From JAKACA01 sp049510975 (GTDB lineage: Bacteria > Actinomycetota > Acidimicrobiia > Acidimicrobiales > Bog-793), in assembly GCA_049510975.1 (NCBI GenBank), contig JBEKYM010000003.1, positions 62,001 to 126,000 on the forward strand: DNA of 64,000 nt, given 5' to 3'. The first letter of the stretch is position 1. Each line of letters starts with the position of its first letter. The position numbers were made by a program, and so were the translations under genes. The notes beneath the pieces are model-generated. The model was not told where the DNA came from. It saw only the letters and a list, made by a program, of their open reading frames with translations, and did not search any database. Below, piece by piece: positions 17,135 to 26,701 of this stretch.

Positions 17135-17677
17135 GGAGACGAGCAGCGCCGAGGCTCGATTCAATGCCTGCCGGACGTCGGCCACGACGGCGTGGGGACG
17201 CTCTCGGACTGCCGTCGGGGTTGTGCGCAGCAGGGCCCAACCGAGGGCAACGATCCGGTTGCCCCGCTCCCGATCGTGGACGAAGGTCCTGGCGTCAGCG
17301 TGGTAGCGGAAGCCGTCGAGCTCGAGCGCAACCCGCTCACCTGGCCAGGCGACGTCGACCCTGCCGACGAAGCGGGCGCCGTCCCGCACCTCGAACTGCC
17401 TGATCGGCCTTGGGATTCCGGCCGAGGCGAGGAGGTCCACGAGCTCCGCCTCGGCGAGGCTGTCGACCGGGCCGAGCTCGGCGAGGAGAGCCTGCAGCTT
17501 GTGGATGCCGCTCACGTATCGCCCGTGCTCGGAGGCGTGCCGTTCCAGACCGCGCAGCGTCAGCAGACGAGTGGCGATGCAGTGATTGACGAAGCCGCGA
17601 TACAGCTCGTCCCCGATCGGGCGGTCGGCGAGGTCGAGCACGGTCCGCAGCGGCTGGGTCAGCGAGACGCCTACTTC
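17126..17677 (-). pseudogene. 5'-truncated DUF559 (VSR-like endonuclease domain) gene
   Basis: The frame encodes about 180 residues. The last 100 are a DUF559-type nuclease-like fold: RPIRQFEVRDGARFVGRVDVAWPGERVALELDGFRYH, with the D-x-A-W and E-x-D-G-F-x-Y-H motifs, then FVHDRERGNRIVALGW. The preceding part (SLTQPLRTVLDLADRP and HCIATRLLTLRGLERH) is the middle segment usual in such proteins. The normal N-terminal winged-helix domain of roughly 100 residues is absent: the frame runs into hemL, and no ATG, GTG or TTG is seen near the homology boundary. I take it as a remnant cut at its 5' end; a CTG start at 17662 is conceivable. It ends inside the palindrome. Confidence 0.6.
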
Positions 17678-18939
17678 GCCAGCCCGGCCGCCACCTCCGC
17701 CGCCGCCTCGGCTGCTGCGGCCACGGTGCGCTCGACGTCGTCGTCGGTGTGCGCCAGCGAGCAGAAACCCACCTCGTACGCGCTCGGCGCCAGCGCCACC
17801 CCCCGGTCCAACATGGCGTGGAAGAACGGCGCGTACAGGCCGCCGGCGGCTGCCGCCTTGGCGCCGTCGTAGTCGGAGACGGGATCCTCGGAGAAGTAGA
17901 TGGAAAAGAGCGAGCGGACGACCGGCACCTGCACGGGCAGGCCGGCGGACGAGATCGCCTCGGCCAGCCCGCTCGCCAGCCGGCCGACACGCTGAGCCAG
18001 CTCGTCGAAGCGCTCCGGAGCGAGCCGCTCGAGCACGGCAAGGCCGGCGGCGGTCGCAAGCGGGTTCCCCGAGAGCGTGCCCGCCTGGTAGACGGGCCCG
18101 ACCGGCGCCAGCTGCTCCATCACCTGGCGGCGCCCGCCGAGGGCCGCCAGCGGCAGGCCGCCACCGATGACCTTGCCGAAGGTCCAGAGATCCGGCCGCA
18201 CTCCGAACAGCTCGGCGACACTGCCACGCCGGAGCCGCCACCCGGTGATCACCTCGTCGAAGATGAGGAGGGCGCCGGCGCCGTCGCAAGCCGCCCGCAA
18301 CCCGGCAAGGAAACCCGCCCCCGGCGCCACCAACCCCATGTTGGCGGCGACGGGCTCGACGATGACGCAGGCGACCGTTTCGTCGAGGGTGGGCACGACG
18401 TTGTAGGGCGCCACGACGGTGTCGGCGACGGCGCCGGCGGGGACGCCGGCCGAGCCGGCGAGGCCGAGCGTGGCGACGCCGCTGCCGCCCTCGGCGAGCA
18501 GGCCGTCGGAGTGGCCGTGGTAGCAGCCGGCGAACTTCACGATGCGGTCCCGCCCCGTGAAGCCGCGAGCCACCCGGATCGCCGTCATCGTCGCCTCCGT
18601 GCCGGACGAGACGAGGCGTACGAGGTCGAGGCCGTCGACGGCCTCGACGAGGGTCTCGGCGAGGCGCACCTCCGCCTCGGTGGGGGCGCCGAACGTGGTG
18701 CCACGCCCGCTGGCCTCGGCGATGGCCGCCAGCACGGCGTCGTCGGCGTGCCCGAGGATGGATGCGCCCCAGGACTGCACGTAGTCGAGATAGGTCTTGC
18801 CGTCGGTATCGGTGACGTGGGCGCCTTTGGCGCTGGCGACGAAGTACGGGGTGCCCCCCACTGAACCGAATGCCCGCACCGGAGAGTTCACGCCCCCGGG
18901 GATGACCCGGCCGGCCCGGGCGAACAGCTCCTCAGCCAC
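17671..18939 (-). CDS. hemL: Glutamate-1-semialdehyde 2,1-aminomutase
   Basis: PLP enzyme making 5-aminolevulinate from glutamate-1-semialdehyde in the C5 heme pathway, 422 residues, the usual size. Family signatures: PGGVNSPVRAFGSVGGTPYF at the N-terminus, SSGTEATMTAIRVARG, CYHGHSDGLL, LLIFDEVITGWR and the PLP lysine in WTFGKVIGGGLP. The GTG at 18939 (VAEELFARAGRVIPGG) gives the expected N-terminus; longer open frame upstream overlaps hemB and is shadow. Last gene of the leftward heme operon, 38 bases after hemB. Confidence 0.94.
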   Translation of the reverse strand: MAEELFARAGRVIPGGVNSPVRAFGSVGGTPYFVASAKGAHVTDTDGKTYLDYVQSWGASILGHADDAVLAAIAEASGRGTTFGAPTEAEVRLAETLVEAVDGLDLVRLVSSGTEATMTAIRVARGFTGRDRIVKFAGCYHGHSDGLLAEGGSGVATLGLAGSAGVPAGAVADTVVAPYNVVPTLDETVACVIVEPVAANMGLVAPGAGFLAGLRAACDGAGALLIFDEVITGWRLRRGSVAELFGVRPDLWTFGKVIGGGLPLAALGGRRQVMEQLAPVGPVYQAGTLSGNPLATAAGLAVLERLAPERFDELAQRVGRLASGLAEAISSAGLPVQVPVVRSLFSIYFSEDPVSDYDGAKAAAAGGLYAPFFHAMLDRGVALAPSAYEVGFCSLAHTDDDVERTVAAAAEAAAEVAAGLAK

Positions 18940-18977
18940 GCGGTGCCTCAGTCGCAGGCGCGCCAGGCGCCGGCGCC

Positions 18978-20015
18978 TCAGGCATTGAGGGCCTCGGCCA
19001 CCTCGGCGGCGAAGTAGGTGAGCACGAAGCTCGCCCCGGCTCGCTTGATCGCCAGCAGGTGCTCGAGCGCCACGGCGGGGCCGTCGATCCATCCGCGCTC
19101 GGCGGCGGCCTTGACCATGGCGTACTCGCCGCTCACGTGATAAGCGGCCACGGGCACGTTGACGGCGGCGCGCACGGTGGCGATGACGTCGAGGTAGGCC
19201 AAGGCCGGCTTCACCATGACGATGTCGGCGCCTTCGGCGATGTCGAGGTTCACCTCGTCGAGGGCTTCGCGGCCGTTGGGCGGATCCTGCTGATAGGCGC
19301 GCCGGTCGCCCCCGCCGGCGATGTTGACGTCGACGGCGTCGCGGAACGGGCCGTAGAGGGCGGAGGCGTATTTGGCCGCGTACGCCAAGATGGCCGTGTC
19401 GTCGAAGCCGGCGCCGTCGAGCGCCTGGCGGATCGCCCGGACCTGGCCGTCCATCATGCCGCTCGGCGCCACCACGTGGGCGCCCGCCACCGCTTGGGCG
19501 ACGGCGACCTCGCCATAGCGCTCGAGCGTGGCGTCGTTGTCGACGGTTCCGTCGCTTCGCACGATCCCGCAGTGCCCGTGGTCGGTGTACTCGTCGAGGC
19601 ACAAGTCGGCCATGACGACGACGCCGTCGCCGACGGCGGTGCGCACGGCCGCGAGCGCCTGCTGCACGATGCCATCGGCGTCGGAGGCGCCCGACCCGAC
19701 GGCGTCCTTCGACGACGGGACGCCGAAGAGGATGAGGCCGGGGATGCCGATGGAGGCGAGGTGTTTCGCCTCGAGGACGACTGACTCGACGGTGTGCTGG
19801 ACGACGCCCGGGAGCGAGGCGATCGGCTGCGGCTCGGCGATCCCCTCCCGGACGAAGAGCGGAGCGACGAGGTCGTCGGGCGTGAGCACGGTCTCGGCCA
19901 CAAGGCGGCGCAGGGCGGGCGTCTGCCGGAGGCGCCGCATCCGCCGTTGCGGGAAGGCGGCGATCGATCCGGACGAGCTCGTGACGGGCGGGCTCGGGCG
20001 GCCCTGCTGGGACAT
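18978..20015 (-). CDS. hemB: Delta-aminolevulinic acid dehydratase (porphobilinogen synthase)
   Basis: Condenses two 5-aminolevulinates to porphobilinogen; 345 residues. Conserved segments are RMRRLRQTPALRRLV, TPDDLVAPLFVREG, the metal-site region MADLCLDEYTDHGHCGI, and the Schiff-base lysines in YAAKYASALYGPFRDA and DIVMVKPALAYLD. The cysteines in the DLCLDEYTDHGHCG loop suggest partial metal ligation by Cys. The ATG at 20015 is preferred over longer open frame, which overlaps the cobA-hemD gene in another frame. Confidence 0.94.
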   Translation of the reverse strand: MSQQGRPSPPVTSSSGSIAAFPQRRMRRLRQTPALRRLVAETVLTPDDLVAPLFVREGIAEPQPIASLPGVVQHTVESVVLEAKHLASIGIPGLILFGVPSSKDAVGSGASDADGIVQQALAAVRTAVGDGVVVMADLCLDEYTDHGHCGIVRSDGTVDNDATLERYGEVAVAQAVAGAHVVAPSGMMDGQVRAIRQALDGAGFDDTAILAYAAKYASALYGPFRDAVDVNIAGGGDRRAYQQDPPNGREALDEVNLDIAEGADIVMVKPALAYLDVIATVRAAVNVPVAAYHVSGEYAMVKAAAERGWIDGPAVALEHLLAIKRAGASFVLTYFAAEVAEALNA

Positions 20016-20119
20016 GACCGGGACTCTACGCCGACTCGGGCCGGCCAGGGTCACGCCTCGCAGCGGCCCGCCGGCAACTTCAGCCGCCCGCTCACGCTTT
20101 TCATGGACCGCCCCCAACC

Positions 20120-21619
20120 TCAGCGGTCCGGCCGGCCGGCGGTGCCGGCGTAGGCCACGAGCGCGGCGACGAGGCCCGGGATCGAATGCTCGCTCGCCGC
20201 GAAGTCGACCGGGATGCCGGCCGCTCGGGCGGTCGCCGCCGTGATCGGCCCGATGCAGCCGACTACCGGCGGGACCAGTTCGCGCCCGAACAGCTCGAGC
20301 CAGCCCGTCACCGTCGAGGAGGACGTGAACGTGACGGCGTCGGCCGTCCGGACGGCGTCGAGGACACCTGGGGCGGGCTCGGGACGCACGGTGCGGTAGG
20401 CCTCGACGACGTCGACCTCGTAGCCCTTGGCGGCGAGCGCCAGCGGCAGGACGTCGCGGGCGACGGCGGCCCGCGGCAGCAGCAACCGCTGAACCGGCCC
20501 GCCGGCGACCGACGCCGGCGGCGGGGGGAACGCCTCGACGAGCGCCTCGGCGACGAACTGGCCGGGCACGAGATCGGCGACGATCCCGTGGCTCTCGAGC
20601 GCCCTCGCCGTCCCGTCGCCGATGGCGGCCACACGGGCCGCCCCGAAGGCTCGGGCATCGCTGATCTCGGCGAACAGCCTGCCGACGGCGTTCGTCGAGG
20701 TGAACACGACCCAGGCGTACGACGAGAGTCGGCCGGCCGCCTGGCGCAGCGCCGCTCCCCCGTCGGCTGGGTCCACCACGGCGATGGTCGGTATCTCGAT
20801 CGGTTCGGCGCCGGCCTCGGCCAAGGCCGCCGACAGCTGCGAGGCCTGCTGGCGGGTGCGGGTGATCGCCACGCGCCAGCCGAGCAGCGGGCGGGCCGAG
20901 AACCACGCCAGGTCGAGGGCGGCGACCTCGCCCACGACCACCGTCGCCGGCGTGCCGGCGTGCACGTCGCCGAGGGCGCCGAGCGTCGTACGGGTCGTGC
21001 GCTGGGACGCCAGGGTTCCGTTCTCGATGACGGCGACGGCTTCGGAGGGCTTGCGCCCGGCTGCGATGAGCCGCTCGGAGATCTCGGCCCGGTGCTCCAC
21101 GCCCATGAGGATCACGATGGTGCCGCCCACCTTGGCAAGGGCGTCCCAGTCGACGGGCACCGGCCCGCCCGATGCCGTGCCGTCGGCGCCGTGGCCCGTG
21201 ACGACGGTGAAGGCCGTCGACAGCCCCCGATGCGTGAGGGGGATGCCGGCATAAGCCGGTACGCCGTTGACGGCGGACACGCCGGGGACGACTTCGAAGG
21301 GGAGGTGGGCGGAGGAGAGGGCGAGGGTTTCTTCGCCGCCGCGACCGAAGATGAAGGGGTCGCCACCCTTCAGGCGCACGACGACCCCGCATCGGCGGCC
21401 GAGCTCGATGAGGAGCTCGTTGATGGCCTCTTGGCTGGCGCGGCCGCCGGGCCGCTTGCCGACGTCGTGCAGCTCGGCCGAGGCCGGCGCCAGCGCCAGC
21501 AGGCTCGGGTGGACGAGGCGGTCGTACACGACGGCGTCCGCCCGCGCGAGCAGGTCGGCGCCCCGCACCGTGACGAGCCCGGGGTCGCCCGGTCCTGCCC
21601 CGACGAGATAGACGGTCAC
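20120..21619 (-). CDS. hemD: Uroporphyrinogen-III C-methyltransferase/uroporphyrinogen-III synthase fusion
   Basis: Two-domain enzyme of 499 residues. Residues 1-245 are a CobA-type SAM methyltransferase: VYLVGAGPGDPGLVTVRGADLL, the VVYDRLV loop, VVVRLKGGDPFIFGRGGEE and VPGVSAVNGVPAYAGIPLTHRG. Residues 255-499 are uroporphyrinogen-III synthase: GWRVAITRTRQQASQLSAALAEAGAEPIEIPTI through FTSSSTVTGWLELFG. It both closes and isomerises the tetrapyrrole and can divert it to siroheme or cobalamin. GTG at 21619 overlaps the hemC stop (GTGA), which fixes the start. Such fusions are common in actinobacteria. Confidence 0.93.
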   Translation of the reverse strand: MTVYLVGAGPGDPGLVTVRGADLLARADAVVYDRLVHPSLLALAPASAELHDVGKRPGGRASQEAINELLIELGRRCGVVVRLKGGDPFIFGRGGEETLALSSAHLPFEVVPGVSAVNGVPAYAGIPLTHRGLSTAFTVVTGHGADGTASGGPVPVDWDALAKVGGTIVILMGVEHRAEISERLIAAGRKPSEAVAVIENGTLASQRTTRTTLGALGDVHAGTPATVVVGEVAALDLAWFSARPLLGWRVAITRTRQQASQLSAALAEAGAEPIEIPTIAVVDPADGGAALRQAAGRLSSYAWVVFTSTNAVGRLFAEISDARAFGAARVAAIGDGTARALESHGIVADLVPGQFVAEALVEAFPPPPASVAGGPVQRLLLPRAAVARDVLPLALAAKGYEVDVVEAYRTVRPEPAPGVLDAVRTADAVTFTSSSTVTGWLELFGRELVPPVVGCIGPITAATARAAGIPVDFAASEHSIPGLVAALVAYAGTAGRPDR

Positions 21620-22587
21620 GGCCGGAAGCCTGCCTGCTCGAGGAGGGCCCGCCCGCCGCAGTCCTCGAGCAGGTGGCGGGCGAGGGAGCGGCCGAGGGCC
21701 TCCGGGTCGGTGCCGTTCATCGAGTCGCGTACGAGGACGTGCCCGTCCGGCGAGGCGATCATCGCCTCCAGCAGCACCGTGTCCGGAGTGTCCGGGGTGC
21801 CGGCGCCGGTGCCGGCGGGGACGCATCGGGCGAAGGCTCCCACGGGGGCGTCGCAGCCGCCGCCGACGCTGCGCAACCACGCCCGCTCGGCTTCGACCTC
21901 CCGGCGGGTCGGCGCGTGGTCGATGGCGCCCAGAGCTTCGAGCGTGGCCTCGTCGTCCGGCCGGCAGCAGACGGCGATCGCCCCCTGGCCGATCTGGGGG
22001 AGCATCTCGGTCGTCGAGAGCACTTGGTCGGCGCGTGCCGACAGACCGAGGCGGTCGAGCGCCGCCATGGCCACGACGACCGCCCCTCCCTCCGGCACCT
22101 GCTCGAGCCGGGTCGCCATGTTGCCCCTCAGCTCGGCAAAACGCAGATCCGGCCGCAGCCACGCCAGCTGGGCCCGCCGGCGCACCGAGCCGCTCGCCAC
22201 GACCGCACCCGCAGCGAGGTCGCCGAGCCGGCGGCCGACGAGGGCATCGCGGGGGTCCGCACGGGGGAGGTAGGCGGCGATAAGGAGACCACCCGAGACG
22301 CTCGAGGGCAGATCCTTGGCCGAGTGCACCGAGGCCTCGGCGCGGCCGGAGAGCACGGCATCGTCGATCTCCTTCACGAACACGCCCTGGCCGCCGAGCG
22401 CGGCGATGGGGACGTCCCGGCGGAGGTCGCCCGCCGAGTTGAGCGCTAGGCGCTCGACGGCGCCGGCCCCACCCCCGCCGCCACCCCCAGCCACAGCCAG
22501 AGCCAGCGCAGCCGCAACGAGGTCGACCTGCAGGAGCGCCAGCGGGCTCGAGCGCGTCGCCAGCCGCATCACCGGCGCGGCCGGCAT
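21616..22587 (-). CDS. hemC: Hydroxymethylbilane synthase (porphobilinogen deaminase)
   Basis: Polymerises four porphobilinogens to preuroporphyrinogen; 323 residues. It has RLATRSSPLALLQVD at the N-terminus, HSAKDLPS, ASGSVRRRAQL, ELRGNMATRL, LPQIGQGAIAV and the cofactor-attachment cysteine C245 in VGGGCDAPVGAFA. A run of seven glycines near residue 34-40 inserts into an otherwise conserved region. Its stop overlaps the next gene's GTG; the gap from hemA is 45 bases. Confidence 0.95.
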   Translation of the reverse strand: MPAAPVMRLATRSSPLALLQVDLVAAALALAVAGGGGGGGAGAVERLALNSAGDLRRDVPIAALGGQGVFVKEIDDAVLSGRAEASVHSAKDLPSSVSGGLLIAAYLPRADPRDALVGRRLGDLAAGAVVASGSVRRRAQLAWLRPDLRFAELRGNMATRLEQVPEGGAVVVAMAALDRLGLSARADQVLSTTEMLPQIGQGAIAVCCRPDDEATLEALGAIDHAPTRREVEAERAWLRSVGGGCDAPVGAFARCVPAGTGAGTPDTPDTVLLEAMIASPDGHVLVRDSMNGTDPEALGRSLARHLLEDCGGRALLEQAGFRP

Positions 22588-22632
22588 GGCACCTCGGGAA
22601 CCGTGGAGTGGGCGGGCACGAAGCAGGCGACC

Positions 22633-24063
22633 CTAGAGGTCGAACAGCGCCCGCAACGCCTCCGCCAGGCGCTCACCCCTCGGCGAGCCCGCCGCCTCCT
22701 TCAGGCGGACCGTGGGGTCGTGCAGCAGCTTGGCGACGACGCGGCGGGTGACGATGTCGATCAGCTCCCGGTCCTCGGCGCTGAGGGATCCGAGCCGTGC
22801 GCGGTGGCGCTCGAGCTCGGCGGCGCGGAGCATCTCCGCCCGCTCGCGCAAGGCCGCCACGACCGGCGCCGCCAGGCGGCCGGCGGCCGTCGAACGGTAG
22901 CGGTCGAGCTCCTCGGCGAGGATGACGCGCACCGCCGGGACCTCCCCGAGGCGGCCCGCCATCTGCTCCTCGGCGTACCGGCGGACGTCCTCGACGTCGA
23001 GCCGGACGACGCCGTCGAGCGAGTCGACCGACGGATCCACGTCTCGGGGGATGGCGAGGTCGACGACGACCATCGGCCGCACGCCGTCCGCCGGCGCACC
23101 CGCCGGCGCACCCGCCGCCGGCACCCAGCGGGCTTGGCGCACTCGCAGGGCGGTCTCGAACATCTCCGCCCCCATGACGATCTCCTCAGCCGCCGTCGAG
23201 GTGAGCACGACGTCGGCCGCTTCCAGCTCGGCGCCGATCTCGGCGAGGCCGACGACGCGGCCCGCCAGCATGTCGGCCACCTCGGCGGCCCGGTCGGCGC
23301 CGCGGTTGGCGACGACGACCTCGCCGGTGAGGTCGGCGCGGCCTGCCAGCGCCCGGCCCATGCCGGCGCCCATCTCCCCGGCGCCGATCAACAGCAGCTG
23401 CTTGCCCGCAAAACCGTGCGCCCGGTCCGCCGCCAGCTCCACGGCGGCGTTCGCCAGCGACGTCGTGCCGCGCTGGATGGCGGTCTCGGTGCGGGCGCGT
23501 TTTCCCGCCTCGACGGCGTGGCGAAAGAGCGGCCCGAGCACGGTGCCGGCGGCGTTCTCCTGGCGAGCGGACTCGGCGGCGTCGCGCACCTGGCGCAGGA
23601 TCTCGCCTTCTCCGAGGACGGGCGAGTCGATGCCCGCAGCCACCTCGAACAGGTAGGCGATGGCGGCATCGTCGTAGCGGCACGTCAGCCCGCCACCGAG
23701 CTCGAGCACGCCGCCGCCGGCCTCGGGGCGCCGCTCGCCGGCCTCCAAGTGCTCACCACCTTGGCTGGCCTGCGTCGATCCGGGATGACCCATCGAGTCG
23801 CCGGCGGACGCCCTGCTCCGCCCGCCGGCGCCCATGCGGGATGCGAAGAACGCCTCGATCTCGGCGACGCCGTCGTGAAAGCGTTCGACGACGGCGTAGA
23901 CCTCGGTGCGCAGGCACGTCGAAAGGATGATCGCCTCGGACAGGTGCGGGCTCGCGACGAGACCGGCGAGCGCCTTGCGCACCTCGTGCTCGCTGACGGC
24001 GACCCGCTCGAAGACCTCGAGAGGCGCATCCCGTTCGTGCATTCCGACGACGACGACCGCCAC
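22633..24063 (-). CDS. hemA: Glutamyl-tRNA reductase
   Basis: First committed step of C5 tetrapyrrole synthesis, reducing glutamyl-tRNA to glutamate-1-semialdehyde with NADPH; 476 residues. The catalytic cysteine sits in AIILSTCLRTEVYAVVE near residue 50 (Leu replaces the usual Asn after Cys), PVLGEGEILRQVR follows, and the NADPH-binding GAGEMGAGMGRALAGRA motif is near 210. The dimerisation domain is C-terminal. A purine-rich GGAGGGAGAGG lies upstream of the GTG at 24063. Between rex and hemC in one leftward run. Confidence 0.94.
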   Translation of the reverse strand: MAVVVVGMHERDAPLEVFERVAVSEHEVRKALAGLVASPHLSEAIILSTCLRTEVYAVVERFHDGVAEIEAFFASRMGAGGRSRASAGDSMGHPGSTQASQGGEHLEAGERRPEAGGGVLELGGGLTCRYDDAAIAYLFEVAAGIDSPVLGEGEILRQVRDAAESARQENAAGTVLGPLFRHAVEAGKRARTETAIQRGTTSLANAAVELAADRAHGFAGKQLLLIGAGEMGAGMGRALAGRADLTGEVVVANRGADRAAEVADMLAGRVVGLAEIGAELEAADVVLTSTAAEEIVMGAEMFETALRVRQARWVPAAGAPAGAPADGVRPMVVVDLAIPRDVDPSVDSLDGVVRLDVEDVRRYAEEQMAGRLGEVPAVRVILAEELDRYRSTAAGRLAAPVVAALRERAEMLRAAELERHRARLGSLSAEDRELIDIVTRRVVAKLLHDPTVRLKEAAGSPRGERLAEALRALFDL

Positions 24064-24184
24064 GGGCGGTTCCCTCTCCCTCCAGGACGCCGCCGGTCGG
24101 CGACTCCAGTCTCACGGCGCCGCTCACGGGCGCACGCAGCAGGTGCCGCATCGCTGCACACCTGCAACGAGCGTACCCGGACGA

Positions 24185-24886
24185 TCAAGACCCGAGTCTC
24201 GCGACCGCCTCCGATCGATCGGTGACCCCGTCGGAACGCCCCGTGACGGCTTCCGGGTGGGCCTGGTAGAACGCCAGCACCTGCAGCTCTGCCGAGAAGT
24301 CGACGTGGCGGACCTGTACGTTCGGCGGAACCGAGAGCACGGTGGGGGCGAAGTTCAAGATGGCGTTCACGCCCGCCTCCACCATCGTCTCGGCGACGTC
24401 CTGGGCGGCACCGGCCGGTGTCGTGATCACGCCGATGCCGGCGCCCCGCTCCCGGCAAGCTGCCGGCAGCTCGGAGATGTGCTCCACGGCCAGCCCGGCG
24501 ATGAGCTCGCCGATCGTGCCGGGGTCGATGTCGAACAGCCCGACGATGCGGAACCCTCCCGCCACGAAACCCGGCGACCGCGCGAGCGCATGGCCGAGAT
24601 GACCCATGCCCGCCATGACGACGGCCCGCTCCTGGTCGATCCCGAGCTCCCGCTGCACCTGGCCGAGGAGGTAGTCGACGTCGTAGCCCGTCCCCCGCGT
24701 CCCGTACGTGCCGAAATGGGAGAGGTCCTTGCGCACTTTGGCGGCGTTCACGCCGCAGGCGTCGGCGAGCTCGGCGGAGGAGACCGTGGAGACCGAGTGG
24801 CGCGCCAGCTCGTGCAAGACGCGCTGGTACAGGGGAAGACGGACGACTGTCGGCTCAGGTACTCGCCGTCCGAAGCGCTCGGGCAT
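24185..24886 (-). CDS. rex: Redox-sensing transcriptional repressor Rex
   Basis: NADH/NAD+-sensing repressor, 233 residues. An N-terminal winged helix (TVVRLPLYQRVLHELARHSVSTVSSAELADACGVNAAKVRKDLSHFG) is followed by GTRGTGYDVDYLL and a Rossmann domain with VMAGMGHLGHALARSPGF. The ATG at 24886 (MPERFGRR) is favoured: TACCAT lies 8 bases before it at 24895-24900, fitting a leaderless transcript, and the 46 extra upstream residues are low-complexity. It heads the heme operon, the classical actinobacterial arrangement, implying that heme supply follows the redox state. A clear Rex operator was not found nearby. Confidence 0.92.
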   Translation of the reverse strand: MPERFGRRVPEPTVVRLPLYQRVLHELARHSVSTVSSAELADACGVNAAKVRKDLSHFGTYGTRGTGYDVDYLLGQVQRELGIDQERAVVMAGMGHLGHALARSPGFVAGGFRIVGLFDIDPGTIGELIAGLAVEHISELPAACRERGAGIGVITTPAGAAQDVAETMVEAGVNAILNFAPTVLSVPPNVQVRHVDFSAELQVLAFYQAHPEAVTGRSDGVTDRSEAVARLGS

Positions 24887-25060
24887 GGGGGGCGATGGTA
24901 ACGAGGGGGACCCGGCTCTCACAAAAGCGCCGGTCACACGGTCGGTTCGGGCCGGCGGCGGGCGGCTTGGGGCGGCAGCGGGCGGCGTTTCGCCGACGGC
25001 AAGCGGTGTTCCGCCGTCCAGCACCGACCCGAAGACCGCCGCAACCGGGCACAGCGAGCC

Positions 25061-26587
25061 TCAGGCGAGCGCTCGGCGGAGGGCCTTTCCTTGCATGCCG
25101 CGGGGCAGCTGGCGGACGAACACGACGCTGCTCGGGCACTTGTAGCGAGCGAGACGGCGGCTGCAGAACTCGATGAGCTCGGGGCCGGTGACGCCGTCAG
25201 GCGCGGCGGCGCCCTCCGGCCAGGAATCGGGGCGGGGCACCACGAAGGCCCGGACCGACTCGCCCAGCAGCGGGTCGGGCACGCCGATGACGACCGCCTC
25301 CGCCACGGCCGGGTGCTCCTCGAGCACGTGCTCGACCTCGGCGGGAAAGACGTTGAAACCGGACACGATCACGAGATCCTTGTGGCGGTCCACGATCGTG
25401 AGCGAGCCGTCGTCGTCCATGACGCCGACGTCGCCGGTGTGCAGCCAGCCGGCGCGATCGAGGGCGGCCCTCGTGGCGAGGACGTCCTCGAAGTAGCCGG
25501 CGAAGACGTTGGGGCCGCGGACGAGAATCTCGCCCGGATCGCCGTGCTCGACCACCCCGCCGTCGGCGTCGACGATCTGCACCTCGATGCCGGCGAGGGG
25601 CACGCCGACCGCCAGCGGGCGCCGGGTGCCCTTGAGGTCGGGAAACGTCACCGTCGGCGAAGCCTCCGTGAGGCCGTACGCCTGCCAGATGGGGACGCCG
25701 AATCGGGCCTCGAAGCTCTCGGCCACCTCGGCGGTGAGCGGGGCGGCCCCGGAGATGGCGATGCGCACCGAGGCCAGCTCCTTGCCGGTGGCCTGCGGGA
25801 AGGACTCGAGGGCGGCGAACAGCTGGGGCACCCCAGGCAGCACCGTGACCTGCTCGCGGGCGACGACCTCCAACAGCGAGGCGGGATCGAACCGTTCCAG
25901 CAGGACCGTGCGGGCGCCGGAGAACAGGTTCGTGCCGAGCACGGCGTTCAGCCCGTAGATGTGGAACGGCGGGATGACGAGCAGCCCGACGTCTTCGGCC
26001 GACACTGCCAGGCCCACCGCGAGCGACATCTGGTCGATGTTGGCGCGCAAGCTCCCGTGGGTGAGGATGGCCGCCTTCGGCGAGCCGGCCGTGCCCGAGG
26101 TGAACAGCAGGACGGCCGCGTCCTCGGAGGCACGATCGACCATCGCCTCCTCCGGCTCGCTCGCTGCGGCCCCCGCGCCCGTGCCGCCGCCGGCGCCGCC
26201 GAGGAGCCCGTCCTCGCCGAGCTCGAACACCTGGTAGCCGAGGTCGGCGATGGAGCCCGCCGCCGCCGTTGCCCGGGGACCGCCGAGGAGCACCGCAGCG
26301 GCCCGAACCGTCCCGAGCTCAGTGGCGAGCTCGGCAATCGGGCTCTCGGGGTTGAGGGGCACGGCAACGGCGCCGGCGGCCAGCACGCCGAGGTAGGCCA
26401 CGACGAAGGCAGGCGTCGTCGGGAAGACGAGCGCCACGTGGTCGCCCGCGACGATGCCAGCGCCCGCCAGGCCGGTTCGCACCCGGGCCGCCCGCTCGCG
26501 CAGCTCGCCGTAGGTGAGCTGCGAGCCGTCATGGCTCAAGGCCACGGACGCGGCCGGATGCGATTCGATGATTGCAGCGAGGTTCAC
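25061..26587 (-). CDS. Acyl-CoA synthetase (AMP-forming ligase)
   Basis: Activates a carboxylic acid, probably a fatty acid, as acyl-adenylate and then CoA thioester; 508 residues. Adenylation motifs are visible: LLFTSGTAGSPKAAILTH near residue 160, YGLTEASPTVTF near 300, LHTGDVGVMDDDGSLTIVDRHKDLVIVSGFNVFPAEVEHVL near 390-430, and the C-terminal catalytic lysine in RGMQGKALRRAL. Transcribed leftward 114 bases after the small HTH gene. The chain length of the substrate cannot be told. Confidence 0.85.
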   Translation of the reverse strand: MNLAAIIESHPAASVALSHDGSQLTYGELRERAARVRTGLAGAGIVAGDHVALVFPTTPAFVVAYLGVLAAGAVAVPLNPESPIAELATELGTVRAAAVLLGGPRATAAAGSIADLGYQVFELGEDGLLGGAGGGTGAGAAASEPEEAMVDRASEDAAVLLFTSGTAGSPKAAILTHGSLRANIDQMSLAVGLAVSAEDVGLLVIPPFHIYGLNAVLGTNLFSGARTVLLERFDPASLLEVVAREQVTVLPGVPQLFAALESFPQATGKELASVRIAISGAAPLTAEVAESFEARFGVPIWQAYGLTEASPTVTFPDLKGTRRPLAVGVPLAGIEVQIVDADGGVVEHGDPGEILVRGPNVFAGYFEDVLATRAALDRAGWLHTGDVGVMDDDGSLTIVDRHKDLVIVSGFNVFPAEVEHVLEEHPAVAEAVVIGVPDPLLGESVRAFVVPRPDSWPEGAAAPDGVTGPELIEFCSRRLARYKCPSSVVFVRQLPRGMQGKALRRALA

Positions 26588-26701
26588 GATGGGGTTGCTC
26601 CTGTGCCACGCAGGCGGCCACGCGAGCCGTCCCGTCGGTTCCTGGACAGGCGCTCCGCCCGCCGTCGAGGCGCAACCCTAGTCAGCCCTCGGCGCCGCCT
26701 G

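Noticed and set aside
24887..25060. Rex operator upstream of rex
   Set aside because: Only single TTGTGA/TGTGA half-sites in direct orientation are seen, no TTGTGA-N-TCACAA dyad.
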